From Phocaeicola dorei (GTDB lineage Bacteria; Bacteroidota; Bacteroidia; Bacteroidales; Bacteroidaceae): DNA of 64,000 bases. Location of the stretch: assembly GCF_013009555.1 (NCBI RefSeq), contig NZ_CP046176.1, positions 4,309,501 to 4,373,500 of the forward strand, given 5' to 3'. Shown here piece by piece: positions 44,606 through 54,500 of this stretch. Below the pieces are notes generated by a model that saw nothing but the letters and a program-made list of their open reading frames with translations, made no database searches and was not told where the DNA came from. Each line of letters starts with the position of its first letter. Within the stretch, counting starts at the first letter, position 1. The position numbers and the translations under genes are program-made.

Positions 44606-46102
44606 TTAGTTATTCTGTCCTATTACTTTTTTGACAGCTTCACGCCATCCGCTATACAAGGATTGAAGTTCCTTTTCCTCCATACAGGGAGTAATGCAAT
44701 TATCAATGGTACGCATGGCAGCAGCTTCTTGGAAACTAGTCCATTTCTTACGGGCAAAGCCATTCATGACAACAGCCCCTAATGCAGAAGCTTCTTCTAT
44801 TTCCGAACGGTTAATGACAGCCTGCAACATATCAGCCTGAAATTGCATCAGGAACTGATTCTTCGTGGGGCCTCCGTCAACACGAAGGGCTTTCAATTCG
44901 ATACCTGCCTGCCGTGTCATCATGTCTATCAAATCCTTCACTTGATAAGCGATAGATTCCAATCCCGCACGCAACACATGTGCCTTGCCTGCATTCAGTG
45001 TCATTCCCCAGATGGCAGCTTTGGCATCCGGTTTCCACCAGGGAGCTCCCAATCCGGTAAAAGCCGGAACCAGATAGACTCCATCATTGTTTTTAACCGA
45101 AGTCGCTAAGGTTTCAATTTGATTGAACGAATCCACCAATCCCAATTTCTCCACCATCCACTTGATAGTGGCTCCGGTACAATGGATATTTCCTTCGAAA
45201 GCATAATACACTTTGCCTAAAGCCGAGAATCCAACGGACGTGACCAGCCCTTCAGGAGCAGTAACAGCCTCTTCTCCAATGTTAACCATAACAGATGATC
45301 CTGTTCCGTATGTCACCTTCCCCATACCTGCCTCAAAACACATCTGACCGGTTAATGCTCCATGGGAATCACCTAAAACACCTGCTATTTGTATCGGAGA
45401 TTTGAACAAACCCTCTATCGTTGTTTCTCCAAAAATAGCATCACAGGGCAAAGCTTCCGGCATCATACTCCGGGGGATAGTGAAGAGTTTCAACAACTCT
45501 TCATCCCAGTCTAAAGTATGAATATTAAAAAGCATGGTACGCGACGCATTCGTATAATCAGTCAGATGATTCCTGCCTTCGGTCAGTTTCCAAATCAGCC
45601 AGGAATCAATAGTTCCCATCAACAAATCACCCTTTTCTGCCAGTTCACGTGCATTTTCCACGTTATCCAATATCCACTTAGCACCACTGGCAGAAAAATA
45701 AGGATCGATAAGCAATCCGGTCTTCCGTTGTACCAGTCCGCTGTATCCCTTATCTTTCAGTTCCTTGCAAATAGCTGCCCCTCGCTGGCATTGCCATACC
45801 ACGGCGTGATAAACAGGTTTACCAGTCCGCTTATTCCAAACAACTACCGTTTCACGCTGATTTGTGATGGCAAGAGAATAAGAAATGTCTTTCCCATTCA
45901 CTTCCTCCTTCTCTAGCAAACAATGTATAGCTTCTATGGTATTTTTATAAATTTCTTCGGCATCGTGTTCCACCCATCCTAGTTGCGGATAGAATTGCTG
46001 ATGCTCTATATTGACCCGATGCAACAATTCGCAACTTTCAGAGAACAGCATAGCTTTTGTCGCCGAAGTACTTTGGTCTATGGTAATTATTTTGCTAATC
46101 AT
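44606..46102 (-). CDS. FGGY-family carbohydrate kinase (glycerol-kinase-like), probable D-apulose kinase
   Basis: The 498-residue protein has the two actin-like ATPase domains of FGGY kinases. Key segments are IDQSTSATKAMLF at the phosphate-1 loop, ITNQRETVVVWNKRTG, and WQCQRG. GVLGDSHGALTGQMCFEAGMGKVTYGTGS and RVDGGPTKNQFLMQFQAD come later. It resembles glycerol kinase most closely, but the loop reads DQSTSATK rather than the usual DQGTTSSR. Between a sugar isomerase and transketolase genes, a ketose substrate fits better than glycerol. D-apulose is proposed. Confidence 0.75.
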   Translation of the reverse strand: MISKIITIDQSTSATKAMLFSESCELLHRVNIEHQQFYPQLGWVEHDAEEIYKNTIEAIHCLLEKEEVNGKDISYSLAITNQRETVVVWNKRTGKPVYHAVVWQCQRGAAICKELKDKGYSGLVQRKTGLLIDPYFSASGAKWILDNVENARELAEKGDLLMGTIDSWLIWKLTEGRNHLTDYTNASRTMLFNIHTLDWDEELLKLFTIPRSMMPEALPCDAIFGETTIEGLFKSPIQIAGVLGDSHGALTGQMCFEAGMGKVTYGTGSSVMVNIGEEAVTAPEGLVTSVGFSALGKVYYAFEGNIHCTGATIKWMVEKLGLVDSFNQIETLATSVKNNDGVYLVPAFTGLGAPWWKPDAKAAIWGMTLNAGKAHVLRAGLESIAYQVKDLIDMMTRQAGIELKALRVDGGPTKNQFLMQFQADMLQAVINRSEIEEASALGAVVMNGFARKKWTSFQEAAAMRTIDNCITPCMEEKELQSLYSGWREAVKKVIGQNN

Positions 46103-46127
46103 ACTATTAGATTTTAAAAGGACATGT

Positions 46128-47066
46128 TTATTTTTTCATGAATTCAAGAGCAGCCTTACAGATTCCTTCTTTATCCAACCCATAATGAGCAAAGATTTCA
46201 TGAGAATTTCCATGAACTACATTTTCATCGGGAATACCGATAATACGTACCGGAACCGGATTTTCAGAAAGCGTCTCAACCACAATAGCTCCCAAACCAC
46301 CAAACTGACTATGCTCTTCCACAGTGATAATTCTTCCGGTTTCTTCTGCCGCTTTCTTGATAGCTTCCACATCAACAGGCTTTATGGAAGACATATCCAA
46401 CACACGTGCCTTAATGCCTTTCTCCTGTAACATCAAACCAGCTTGATAAGCATGATAAACCGTTTCTCCGGCGGCAATGATGGTCAGGTCCGTACCATCC
46501 AGCAGCATATTAGCTTTTCCCAGAACAAAATCAAAATCATCATTCTCATACACATCGGGAACAGCAGCTCTTCCTACACGTACATACACCGGTTCGGGAT
46601 AATCGACCAATAGCTTGACCAACTTACGTGTCTGACGGGCATCACAGGGGAGAACGATATTCATTCCCGGAAAAGTTCTTAATACGGCAATATCATGCAG
46701 ACTATGATGAGTAGCCCCTAAAGCACCGTATGCGACACCACCACTCACTCCCAATATCTTCACATTATTCTGACTGTAAGCCAAATCAACTTTCACCTGT
46801 TCCAAGCTACGGGCCACATAGAAGCAAGCCGGGCCACATACAAACACTTTTTTTCCGCTATGTGACAAACCTGCTGAAATTCCTACCGCATCCTGTTCGG
46901 CTATTCCACATTCTACAAACTGTGCGGGTAATTCTTTTGCAAAATCTCCCAAAGTAACAGAACCCCTGGCGTCTGTTGTAACCGCCACAATATCTTTATC
47001 CTGACGAGCCAACTCCAGCAATGTATCTGTAAAGCTCTTTCTGCACGCTATTATATTATTTGCCAT
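46128..47066 (-). CDS. aptB: Transketolase C-terminal subunit, probable apulose-4-phosphate transketolase subunit B
   Basis: The 312-residue protein equals the pyrimidine-binding and C-terminal domains of transketolase. It has TTDARGSVTLGDFAKELP, FVECGIAEQDAVGISAGLS (the catalytic Glu region), and a C-terminal transketolase domain with GRIITVEEHSQFGGLG. Its start overlaps the N-terminal subunit gene by 11 bases, so translation is coupled. Split transketolases serve several pathways. The apulose-4-phosphate role rests on the adjacent isomerase, kinase and apiosidase-like genes. The gene symbol is given from memory of the described apiose pathway. Confidence 0.78.
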   Translation of the reverse strand: MANNIIACRKSFTDTLLELARQDKDIVAVTTDARGSVTLGDFAKELPAQFVECGIAEQDAVGISAGLSHSGKKVFVCGPACFYVARSLEQVKVDLAYSQNNVKILGVSGGVAYGALGATHHSLHDIAVLRTFPGMNIVLPCDARQTRKLVKLLVDYPEPVYVRVGRAAVPDVYENDDFDFVLGKANMLLDGTDLTIIAAGETVYHAYQAGLMLQEKGIKARVLDMSSIKPVDVEAIKKAAEETGRIITVEEHSQFGGLGAIVVETLSENPVPVRIIGIPDENVVHGNSHEIFAHYGLDKEGICKAALEFMKK

Positions 47067-47901
47067 TGTTTTCTTTTTCTAGTTTTTCAATTCTTTCGGA
47101 TATCTCACGAACAGCCTCTTCATATTGTTCGGCTGTAGGCACGCCATGATGCCATTTTGCAATGCCTTCCATATAAGATACTCCTTTCCCTTTTGTAGTA
47201 TGGGAGATAAGCAAATGAGGCTTTTTATTCGTATAATCAATAGAATGGAAAGTCCGGATGATATCTTCCATTTCATCCCCATTCATTTCCAACACATCCC
47301 AGCCGAAAGCAGTCCAGCGGTCACGCATACTCTCCAATGACATGACCTCCTCGGTTGTACCGCTGATCTGCAAACGATTACGGTCAATAATGGCTACCAG
47401 ATTATCCAATTTATATTGGTTTCCTGCCATAGCAGCTTCATATATCGAACCTTCCCCTTGCTCACCATCTCCCATCAGTACATACGTTTTATAATCAGCT
47501 TTATCCATTTTGGCAGCAATCGCCATTCCAACGCCTACAGACAAGCCATGCCCTAAAGCTCCCGTATTTACTTCAATACCCGGTACCTCTATAGTAGGAT
47601 GACCGGACAAAATAGACCCGAACTCACCTAAAGTATCGGTTATCTCATGAGAAATAAAGCCTTTTGCCTCAAGAGTAACATATAAAGCCTCCACACAGTG
47701 TCCCTTACTCATTACAAAACGATCTCTTTTCGTTTCCTTTGGTTTATCCGGCCAAACACGCATTATATCAAAATAAAGTGCTGTAAGCACGTTAAGACAC
47801 GATAGATCACCTCCAATGTGCCCTGCTTTTGCTTTATACACAATCTCAACCAATCGTTTCCGATTCTTTTCCGATTGTAATTCTAACGTTTCAACTTGCA
47901 T
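47056..47901 (-). CDS. aptA: Transketolase N-terminal subunit, probable apulose-4-phosphate transketolase subunit A
   Basis: The 281-residue protein is the thiamine-diphosphate-binding half: AKAGHIGGDLSCLNVLTALYFD, MSKGHCVEALY, GALGHGLSVGVGMA. The TPP motif GDGEQGEGSIYEAAMAGNQYKLDNLVAIIDRN follows. With the next gene it forms one transketolase. In the apiose pathway such a pair moves a glycolaldehyde unit from apulose-4-phosphate to glyceraldehyde-3-phosphate, giving dihydroxyacetone phosphate and xylulose-5-phosphate. The start at 47901 (MQVETLELQ) is an ATG; the longer frame begins with TTG at 47934 and is rejected. It is the first gene of the six-gene operon ending at 41263. Confidence 0.78.
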   Translation of the reverse strand: MQVETLELQSEKNRKRLVEIVYKAKAGHIGGDLSCLNVLTALYFDIMRVWPDKPKETKRDRFVMSKGHCVEALYVTLEAKGFISHEITDTLGEFGSILSGHPTIEVPGIEVNTGALGHGLSVGVGMAIAAKMDKADYKTYVLMGDGEQGEGSIYEAAMAGNQYKLDNLVAIIDRNRLQISGTTEEVMSLESMRDRWTAFGWDVLEMNGDEMEDIIRTFHSIDYTNKKPHLLISHTTKGKGVSYMEGIAKWHHGVPTAEQYEEAVREISERIEKLEKENNGK

Positions 47902-47930
47902 ATTATTATCATTTACTTTCTTATTCTTTC

Positions 47931-47965
47931 GCAAATAACGGAATTCAACCGGAATTATCCAACAT
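47931..47965 (-). promoter_or_regulatory. Candidate promoter of the sugar operon
   Basis: On the reverse strand a TTG is followed about 20 bases later by GTTATTTGC, a one-base departure from TAnnTTTGC, ending about 30 bases before aptA. The rest of 47966-48174 shows no gene. Confidence 0.4.
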
Positions 47966-48174
47966 TAAACGAAAGAAAATGAAATTCAATTTGATTATAT
48001 TAACAATATATTTCCATATAACCTATAAACCGGAACAATTAATTTATTCTGTCAACAAGGTTATATCTCTATATAAATAAGACTCTTCGATCGTCTCTTT
48101 TGTACCCAGCAGAACAGTTATAAAAAAAGAAGCAAACAATAAGGACAAATAGGGAAGCAAAAATCAGAGTTGAT

Positions 48175-48217
48175 AAAAAAGGTGATCAAGAATGTATTTT
48201 CCAACATTCTCAATCAC
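48175..48217 (-). terminator. Terminator after the DeoR regulator gene
   Basis: GGTGAT-CA-AGAATGT at 48181-48195 pairs with ACATTCT-CA-ATCACC at 48203-48217. Read on the reverse strand it ends in TTTTTT. It separates the ribB-deoR unit from the transketolase operon. Confidence 0.85.
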
Positions 48218-48243
48218 CCATATTACCTTTATTTCAGTAAGAA

Positions 48244-48999
48244 TCAGATTACTTCGACCTCCAATTCTTTTAATCTTTCAAAATCCTCCTCGGTTATAGT
48301 ACTATCTGTAATAATAGCATTGGCTAATGAAACCGAGCCTAAACTAGCAAAAGCACTGACACCTATTTTTGAACAATCAGCCACCAGATACACTTTACTG
48401 GCAGATTCTATCATAGCAGATTTCACGACCAAATCACTTAGACTAGGATAAGTCAGTTTCATATCCGAAGAAATACCAGCTGTAGCTAGAAACAATTTAT
48501 TAGCGCGTATATCTTTAAATGAATCGGCCGCCATTTTTCCTGTCAAAGAAAGTGTAGGAGCCTTGAACTCACCTCCGGTAACAATTAGATTAATACCATG
48601 ATTCTCACCTAAAATCAAAGCTATATTCAAAGCATTAGTAATGACTGTCAGGTCCTTATAATTCATTAAAAGCTTTGCGATCTCTGTAGTTGTAGAACCG
48701 GAATCAAGAATTATACTGTCCCCCTCCTGAATAAACTGAATAGCTTTCTGAGCAATTTCTTTCTTTTCCTCCAAATGAGTCTGATTGAACAATTGTCCGG
48801 TCTTGGCAAACGACCCTACTCCTTTCAGAAACGCACCTCCATGCTCTCTTTGGATATACCCCATTTGTTCCAAGGCTTCCAAATCCTGACGGATCGTTAC
48901 ATCCGTCACATTGAAAATTTTACTAAGGTCCTGAACTTTTGCATGTCCGTCTTCACGAATCAGATGCAATATCTTTACTCTTCTTTGATTGAGTGCCAT
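48244..48999 (-). CDS. DeoR-family transcriptional regulator
   Basis: The 251-residue protein has the N-terminal DeoR helix-turn-helix (RRVKILHLIREDGHAKVQDL ... VTDVTIRQDLEALEQMGYIQREHGGA, residues about 6-56). The C-terminal sugar-phosphate sensor domain has SIILDSGSTTTEIAKLL and VITNALNIALIL. Such proteins usually repress sugar operons until a phosphorylated intermediate binds. Its position, between ribB and the transketolase-isomerase operon on the same strand, makes that operon its likely target, with a sugar phosphate as inducer. Confidence 0.9.
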   Translation of the reverse strand: MALNQRRVKILHLIREDGHAKVQDLSKIFNVTDVTIRQDLEALEQMGYIQREHGGAFLKGVGSFAKTGQLFNQTHLEEKKEIAQKAIQFIQEGDSIILDSGSTTTEIAKLLMNYKDLTVITNALNIALILGENHGINLIVTGGEFKAPTLSLTGKMAADSFKDIRANKLFLATAGISSDMKLTYPSLSDLVVKSAMIESASKVYLVADCSKIGVSAFASLGSVSLANAIITDSTITEEDFERLKELEVEVI

Positions 49000-49010
49000 A
49001 TTTATTAGAT

Positions 49011-49625
49011 TTAGAGGTTATGTTTTTTACGATATTCCTGAATATCCTTAATGGAAACAATTTTCAAACCGAATTTTGCTGCAATCTCACCTAGTTGGGG
49101 AAGACGCGCCATTGTACCATCTTCATTCAAAATTTCAACAAGAGCTCCTCCGGGTTTCAAACCTGCCATTCTTGTCATATCCAGTGTAGCTTCGGTATGT
49201 CCATTACGTTCCAATACTCCATTTTCCGCACCGTAAAGGGGGAACACATGCCCCGGACGAGCAAACTCGGAAGGATTCAGATTTCCTGCCACCAAAGCTT
49301 TTATTGTTGACGAACGGTCGAAAGCAGAAACTCCCGTAGTACAGCCATACCCTCTTAAATCTACCGACATAGTAAACGGTGTACCTAGCAATGAAGTGTT
49401 TTCTTCTGCCATCGGAGCCAGACCAAGTTCTTCACAACGTGAACGTGGCAGAGGAGCACATAACAACCCTCTGCCATGAGTAATCATAAAATTTACAATT
49501 TCAGGAGTAATCTTTTCTCCTGAAACGATAAAATCGCCTTCGTTTTCACGATCTTCGTCATCAACAACGATCAATACTTTGCCCTGACGAATATCTTCCA
49601 ATCCTTCTTCTACTGTATTTAACAT
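49011..49625 (-). CDS. ribB: Stand-alone 3,4-dihydroxy-2-butanone 4-phosphate synthase
   Basis: RibB converts ribulose-5-phosphate to dihydroxybutanone phosphate and formate for riboflavin synthesis. The 204-residue protein is complete and keeps the active-site segments: [12 protein letters not shown] (about 22-33), [30 protein letters not shown] and [11 protein letters not shown]. There is no GTP cyclohydrolase II domain, whereas the fused RibBA form is common in the group. It stops 11 bases before the DeoR gene, so the two are probably one transcript, an unusual place for a vitamin gene. Confidence 0.92.
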   Translation of the reverse strand: MLNTVEEGLEDIRQGKVLIVVDDEDRENEGDFIVSGEKITPEIVNFMITHGRGLLCAPLPRSRCEELGLAPMAEENTSLLGTPFTMSVDLRGYGCTTGVSAFDRSSTIKALVAGNLNPSEFARPGHVFPLYGAENGVLERNGHTEATLDMTRMAGLKPGGALVEILNEDGTMARLPQLGEIAAKFGLKIVSIKDIQEYRKKHNL

Positions 49626-49654
49626 TTTAGTGTATCTAGGGAGTTAATTATACT

Positions 49655-49663
49655 GCAAATTTA
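49655..49663 (-). promoter_or_regulatory. -7 box of ribB-deoR
   Basis: TAAATTTGC on the reverse strand fits TAnnTTTGC, 30 bases before the ribB ATG. Confidence 0.6.
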
Positions 49664-49746
49664 AGCTAAAACAAAAAGAATCGAAAACTATTAGCCTTTT
49701 TTATGATAAAAAAAATCAATCATCTCCCGTCAGAAGGCTTATCCCA

Positions 49747-51351
49747 TCATTTCACCTCTGTTATTCTAAGAACAATATAAGGAGTATCCGGAATTCTTAC
49801 TCCCCGATGATGTATATCAAAAACACGATAATCCAATTCCTCTGTTGTTTCAAATATCACAGGATATTCCGTGACAGTCATGGCCCACACATCAATAATC
49901 TCTACTTTAAACCGTTTATTCTTTTGCAATTTGTTATAATCTGCATTTTTTACCGGCAGATTAAAAGTCCAGAAACCTTTCACATCTTTTCCCATATTGA
50001 CCAGATAATAGTCCGGTCCAGCAGTAGAAGTAACCAAGTCACGACTGATATCTGCCATCTCCAACGGATAGGGAGCAGCTTCAAGAATCGTTCTCAAAAA
50101 TTTCACACGTTTCCAGCTTTCACCTTTTAAAGATCCCCCTTGCGCCCAAAAGATAGGTTCGTTCCCCTGCTGATAACATTCACCGTGAGTGACATAAATC
50201 CCACCCAACAAACCATTCAAAATAAAGTAAGTCATCTGCTGCGGACTTAACCTTCCCCAACGATAAGGTAGATTCCCTTCATACCCAACCTCATCACATA
50301 TAACCGGTTTGCGATAAATTTTTCTTAAAGTAGCAGAAGCGGTAGAACTCAGTACCGGTGCCTCATCTTGTATGCTGACATGGGTAAATTCAGGCATCCA
50401 ATAATCAAAATAAGTAGCCGTCGCTCCATGAATAGAACATAAATGGCGATAAGGATCATTCTCAACCACTGTTTTCGTCAACAGCTTCCAATCGTCCACA
50501 GTTTTCGCTTTTACATAATCCCACTCGTTTGCCATAGACCACCATACATTTCTAAAAGAAGCCAAACGCGCAGTAATATATTTAATATAACGTACATTCA
50601 CCTCATTCGACATAGCATCAAAGCCCCATCTTCCTTTATCATAAGGATGGAAAAGGATCAAATCCGCCTCAATCCCCAAACGGTTCAGTTGGTCTATCCG
50701 TTTCTCCAAATGCTGAAAAAAAGCCGGGTCAAATCTGTCAAAGTCCCATTCTTTCCTTTCATTTCCTTCCTTATCTTTTATCGTCTTCTCTATTTCAAAA
50801 GGATAAAGCGCGGGCTCGTCTTTCACTAAAGAATAGTTTTTAGGAAACACACACATCCTTACCTTATTAAAACCGGCTTCACCAAACGATTTCAAAGTAG
50901 CCTCCTGAGTCGTTTCCTTCATATGTGTCCATGCATAGGCCGTCGTACCCATCGGATAATAACGGGTACCGTCCGCATATTTAAAATTATGTTCTCCGTC
51001 CACCAACACCATGCCATGATTATCTTTTCCGGCGGGTACCACTGTGAATGTACCTTTCCGACCATTCATAGCTCCTATACTGGAAGATGTAACATACCTC
51101 CATTCCCCGGCGACAGCAGGCATAAACCGTATCCTATAAGTATTCTCACCATCATAAAATCCTTCCACCGTTTTCTTTTCCTTTCCACAAATGAAAGTAG
51201 CGGAAAGACGTGTATCAAAAGGATTCCCTTTGGTCACCTGTTTAAAACTCAACTCAAACCGGTCCCAACATTCCACTTTGTCTTGTGCATTTACTTTTAC
51301 CACAAAACTTAACAGCGTCCAAACAGCTATTACATAAAATTTCGTACTCAT
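49747..51351 (-). CDS. Secreted DUF5060/DUF4038 glycoside hydrolase, apiosidase-like (GH140-type)
   Basis: The 534-residue protein has a signal peptide (about residues 1-22, ending VNA-QD). An N-terminal beta domain of DUF5060 type (ECWDRFELSFK ... YRIRFMPAVAGEWRY) leads into a TIM barrel of the DUF4038 apiosidase-like family. A C-terminal beta domain closes it. The likely catalytic pair is E276 in WWSMANEWD and E354 in VICDEVGYEG. Characterised relatives in GH140 release apiose from rhamnogalacturonan II. The downstream sugar operon supports apiose as product. It has its own strong promoter with an inverted repeat. Confidence 0.8.
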   Translation of the reverse strand: MSTKFYVIAVWTLLSFVVKVNAQDKVECWDRFELSFKQVTKGNPFDTRLSATFICGKEKKTVEGFYDGENTYRIRFMPAVAGEWRYVTSSSIGAMNGRKGTFTVVPAGKDNHGMVLVDGEHNFKYADGTRYYPMGTTAYAWTHMKETTQEATLKSFGEAGFNKVRMCVFPKNYSLVKDEPALYPFEIEKTIKDKEGNERKEWDFDRFDPAFFQHLEKRIDQLNRLGIEADLILFHPYDKGRWGFDAMSNEVNVRYIKYITARLASFRNVWWSMANEWDYVKAKTVDDWKLLTKTVVENDPYRHLCSIHGATATYFDYWMPEFTHVSIQDEAPVLSSTASATLRKIYRKPVICDEVGYEGNLPYRWGRLSPQQMTYFILNGLLGGIYVTHGECYQQGNEPIFWAQGGSLKGESWKRVKFLRTILEAAPYPLEMADISRDLVTSTAGPDYYLVNMGKDVKGFWTFNLPVKNADYNKLQKNKRFKVEIIDVWAMTVTEYPVIFETTEELDYRVFDIHHRGVRIPDTPYIVLRITEVK

Positions 51352-51418
51352 CCTATCATGTTTAAAAAATTATATTCATAAAAGTTTTCCGGAACATTTT
51401 CATACTGTGTCAATGAGC

Positions 51419-51458
51419 ACAAAGATAGATTTTACCCTTGAGAACCAAAGGTAAAATC
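51419..51458 (-). promoter_or_regulatory. Promoter of the apiosidase-like gene with inverted repeat
   Basis: On the reverse strand TTTG (51449-51446), an 18-base spacer and TATCTTTGT (51427-51419) form a near-ideal promoter. GATTTTACC at 51428-51436 and GGTAAAATC at 51450-51458 are perfect inverted copies 13 bases apart, straddling the -33 box. This is a likely regulator site. Confidence 0.7.
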
Positions 51459-51515
51459 TTACATCAATAAGGTATTTTCTTGCTATTTACCTTCATAAAC
51501 AGCACAAAACGGAAC

Positions 51516-54500
51516 TTAGTTATTATTTTTATACTCAGTCAAAGTCTGATTAAATGCTTTTTTAAACGCCTTGCCAAAGTAACCGGGATCAGAGAAGCCG
51601 ACGGCAAAAGCAACCTCAGAGAAAGACATACCACTTTGTATAAAACTTTTCGCTTTATTCAACCTATAATTCTTTATATATTCTATCGGAGAAATCCCCA
51701 TGATACCATTCACTTTCCGATTGAATACAGAACGGCTCATATTCATGAACTCTGCCAGATCATTAACCCGCAGTCCCGGATTACTGTAATTCTCTTCCAT
51801 AAACCCTACCAGCTTCTGCATAAACAGCTCATCCAAAGGAACAATTTGCGACACAGGATAAGCGATGGCTTCTAAAGGTTCTTTCTTCGGCTGAGCACCA
51901 TATTTTGACAAAAAAACCGACTGAAGCACTTTTCTTTGCCTGATCAAGTTCTCAATTCTCGATTTTAAATAATCGCTGCTGAAAGGTTTAGGTATATAAT
52001 CATCAATCCCTAATTGTAAACCTTGAATACGATCCTCAACAGACGATTTTGCAGAAAGGATAATAATAGGGATATCACAAGTATTGACATTCTCCTTGAT
52101 GTGCCTTATCAATTCAATACCATCCATACGCGGCATCATAATATCTGTAATAATAAAATCCGGAACTTCCTCTTCTATCTCTTCCAATGCCATCACTCCA
52201 TCGGCAACTCCAACAACACGGTAAGTACCTGACAATATTTCACATATAAATTGACGCAACTCAGCATTATCCTCCACTACCATCACTTTTACTAAAGTTT
52301 CTTTTGTTGCCGGAGGCATGTCCGGCAAAGATATTTCATCATTTTGTTCCGGTTCCGCCAAGACCGTTTCCTGTTCTTCCGAAGTGTCGTTCAATATATA
52401 TTCAACATTTTTATCCTGAGCATATATTTCCTTTCCCTTATGCAAAACCAGTTTGAATACACTTCCTTTCTTTACTTCACTTTCGACCTGAATTTCCCCA
52501 TGCAGCATTTTAACCAACTCATTCACCAGCGAAAGCCCTATACCCGATGAAGGCTGCATGTCATTTTCCTTGGACACTGTAGTGAAACGTTCAAATATGG
52601 ATGGCACTTTATCTTTGGGAATGCCAATACCTTCATCTTTTACGGCAATCGAAACAAACTGTCCGCTTTCCATCACAATCAAGGTAATCGACTTGTTATC
52701 CGGTGTATACTTAAAGGCATTGGAAAGCAAGTTAAAGATAATTTTCTCGAACTTATCACTATCTATCCACAAAAAAACAGAAGGCAACGTTGTCTGAAGA
52801 GAAAAATTTATATTTTTCTCTTCAGACAACAATCGGAAATTATCCATTATATTATGAAGCATGATAATGATATCCCGGTATTCAATAGTCAAGCCCATTT
52901 TTTTATTCTGTATCTTTCTGAAATCCAATACTTGATTAATGAGCAATAACATACGATTGATATTTTTCTGCACCAATTGAAGATGATGCCGGGTCCGGGA
53001 AGTCAAAGGCTCCTGGGACAACACTTCGGATACCGGACCGGATATAAGGGTTAAAGGAGTACGTAGTTCATGTGAGATATCAATAAAAGAACGTACTTTT
53101 ATTTCCGCCAATCTTTGTTCCATATTTACCTTATGTTTCAAATAGTAAATATAGAAAAAAATATATCCGATAGCTAAAGATATCACCAAGACAACAACTA
53201 TATAAAAAGCCTTAGCCCAACCGGTTTCCCAAAAGGTGGGTAATACCTGTAAAGTAACCGTTTTCACAGAGTTCATCCAAATACCATCCCCATTGGTCGC
53301 CTTTATCTGAAATTGATATTTTCCTGCCGGAAGACTTACAAAACTAACCGAGTTCTTCTTACCTATATAATACCATTGATTATCATCCAACTTATAAGCA
53401 TACTCGATATCCAAGGAATTAGTATAATCCAACGCAGCAAATGAGATGGTAAAATTCCTCCGCCGGGTAGGAATCTCTAAATAATCCGCATCACTCAATA
53501 CATGAGATAAATTATCCTCCGAATATTTTATACCTGTCACTACAATAGGAGCTTCATAAGCCTGCTTAACGATACTATCCGGAGAAAAGACAAGCATACC
53601 GCCTTCTGTACCCATTAAGATATCCCCTTGCCTGTCTGCAACCGGAAGACATTCACTATAATTAAAAGAACGATTGAAAAAAGTTTCTCCAAAAGACTCA
53701 AAAGTCTGATCGTGCACATCAAACAGAGTGATATCCGTTTCCGAGCCGATCCATATATTATGATTTTTATCTTCAATCAAGGCTCTAGCCAACGGAGATG
53801 TCTCTTTGCCGAACGACCGGAATCGAAGTTCATCAGATAATAAATTTGATGAAACCAACTTGCAAAGGCCACCTCCATAACAATAACAATAGATAGTTTC
53901 ATCTGTCGTTCGTAAAACAGACATCACATCAGCACTACACAACCCGTCAGCCGCCTGCGGACGAGGAAGGTTAAGATAAAAACGAATATTTTCGTAATCC
54001 GAAAAATCAGAAGAAAAAGTAATCAAACCTTCTATAGTACCCACCAGCATAGTATGACCGGGTCCCTCCACCATACAACGAATACTGTTGGTACGATTAA
54101 TAGGAAAACCGGACAATTTATTCTCCGCATGAATAAAACGTATCGCCCCATCTTCCTTTTCCTCAACCAAATTCAATCCGCCACCGTAAGTACCAATCCA
54201 AATACTTCCGTTATGATCCTCATCAATGCATGATATTTTATTGTCACTGATGGAATAAGGATCCGACGGATTATTCATATAATGATATACCTCATAATGA
54301 TAAGGACGATTCCGAGGAACAAGCCTGAACAATCCGTTTTCCTTACTGCCAAGCCATATTGTCTGCGCCTGATCCTTCAGCATGACATAGATTCCACCTT
54401 CTGCAAAAACTGTTTCCGTTTGAGCCAGTTCCCCATCAGGCGACAAATAACCCAGCAAGTTTTTCTGTGAATCCATAATACGTATAATCCCTTTCTTTGT

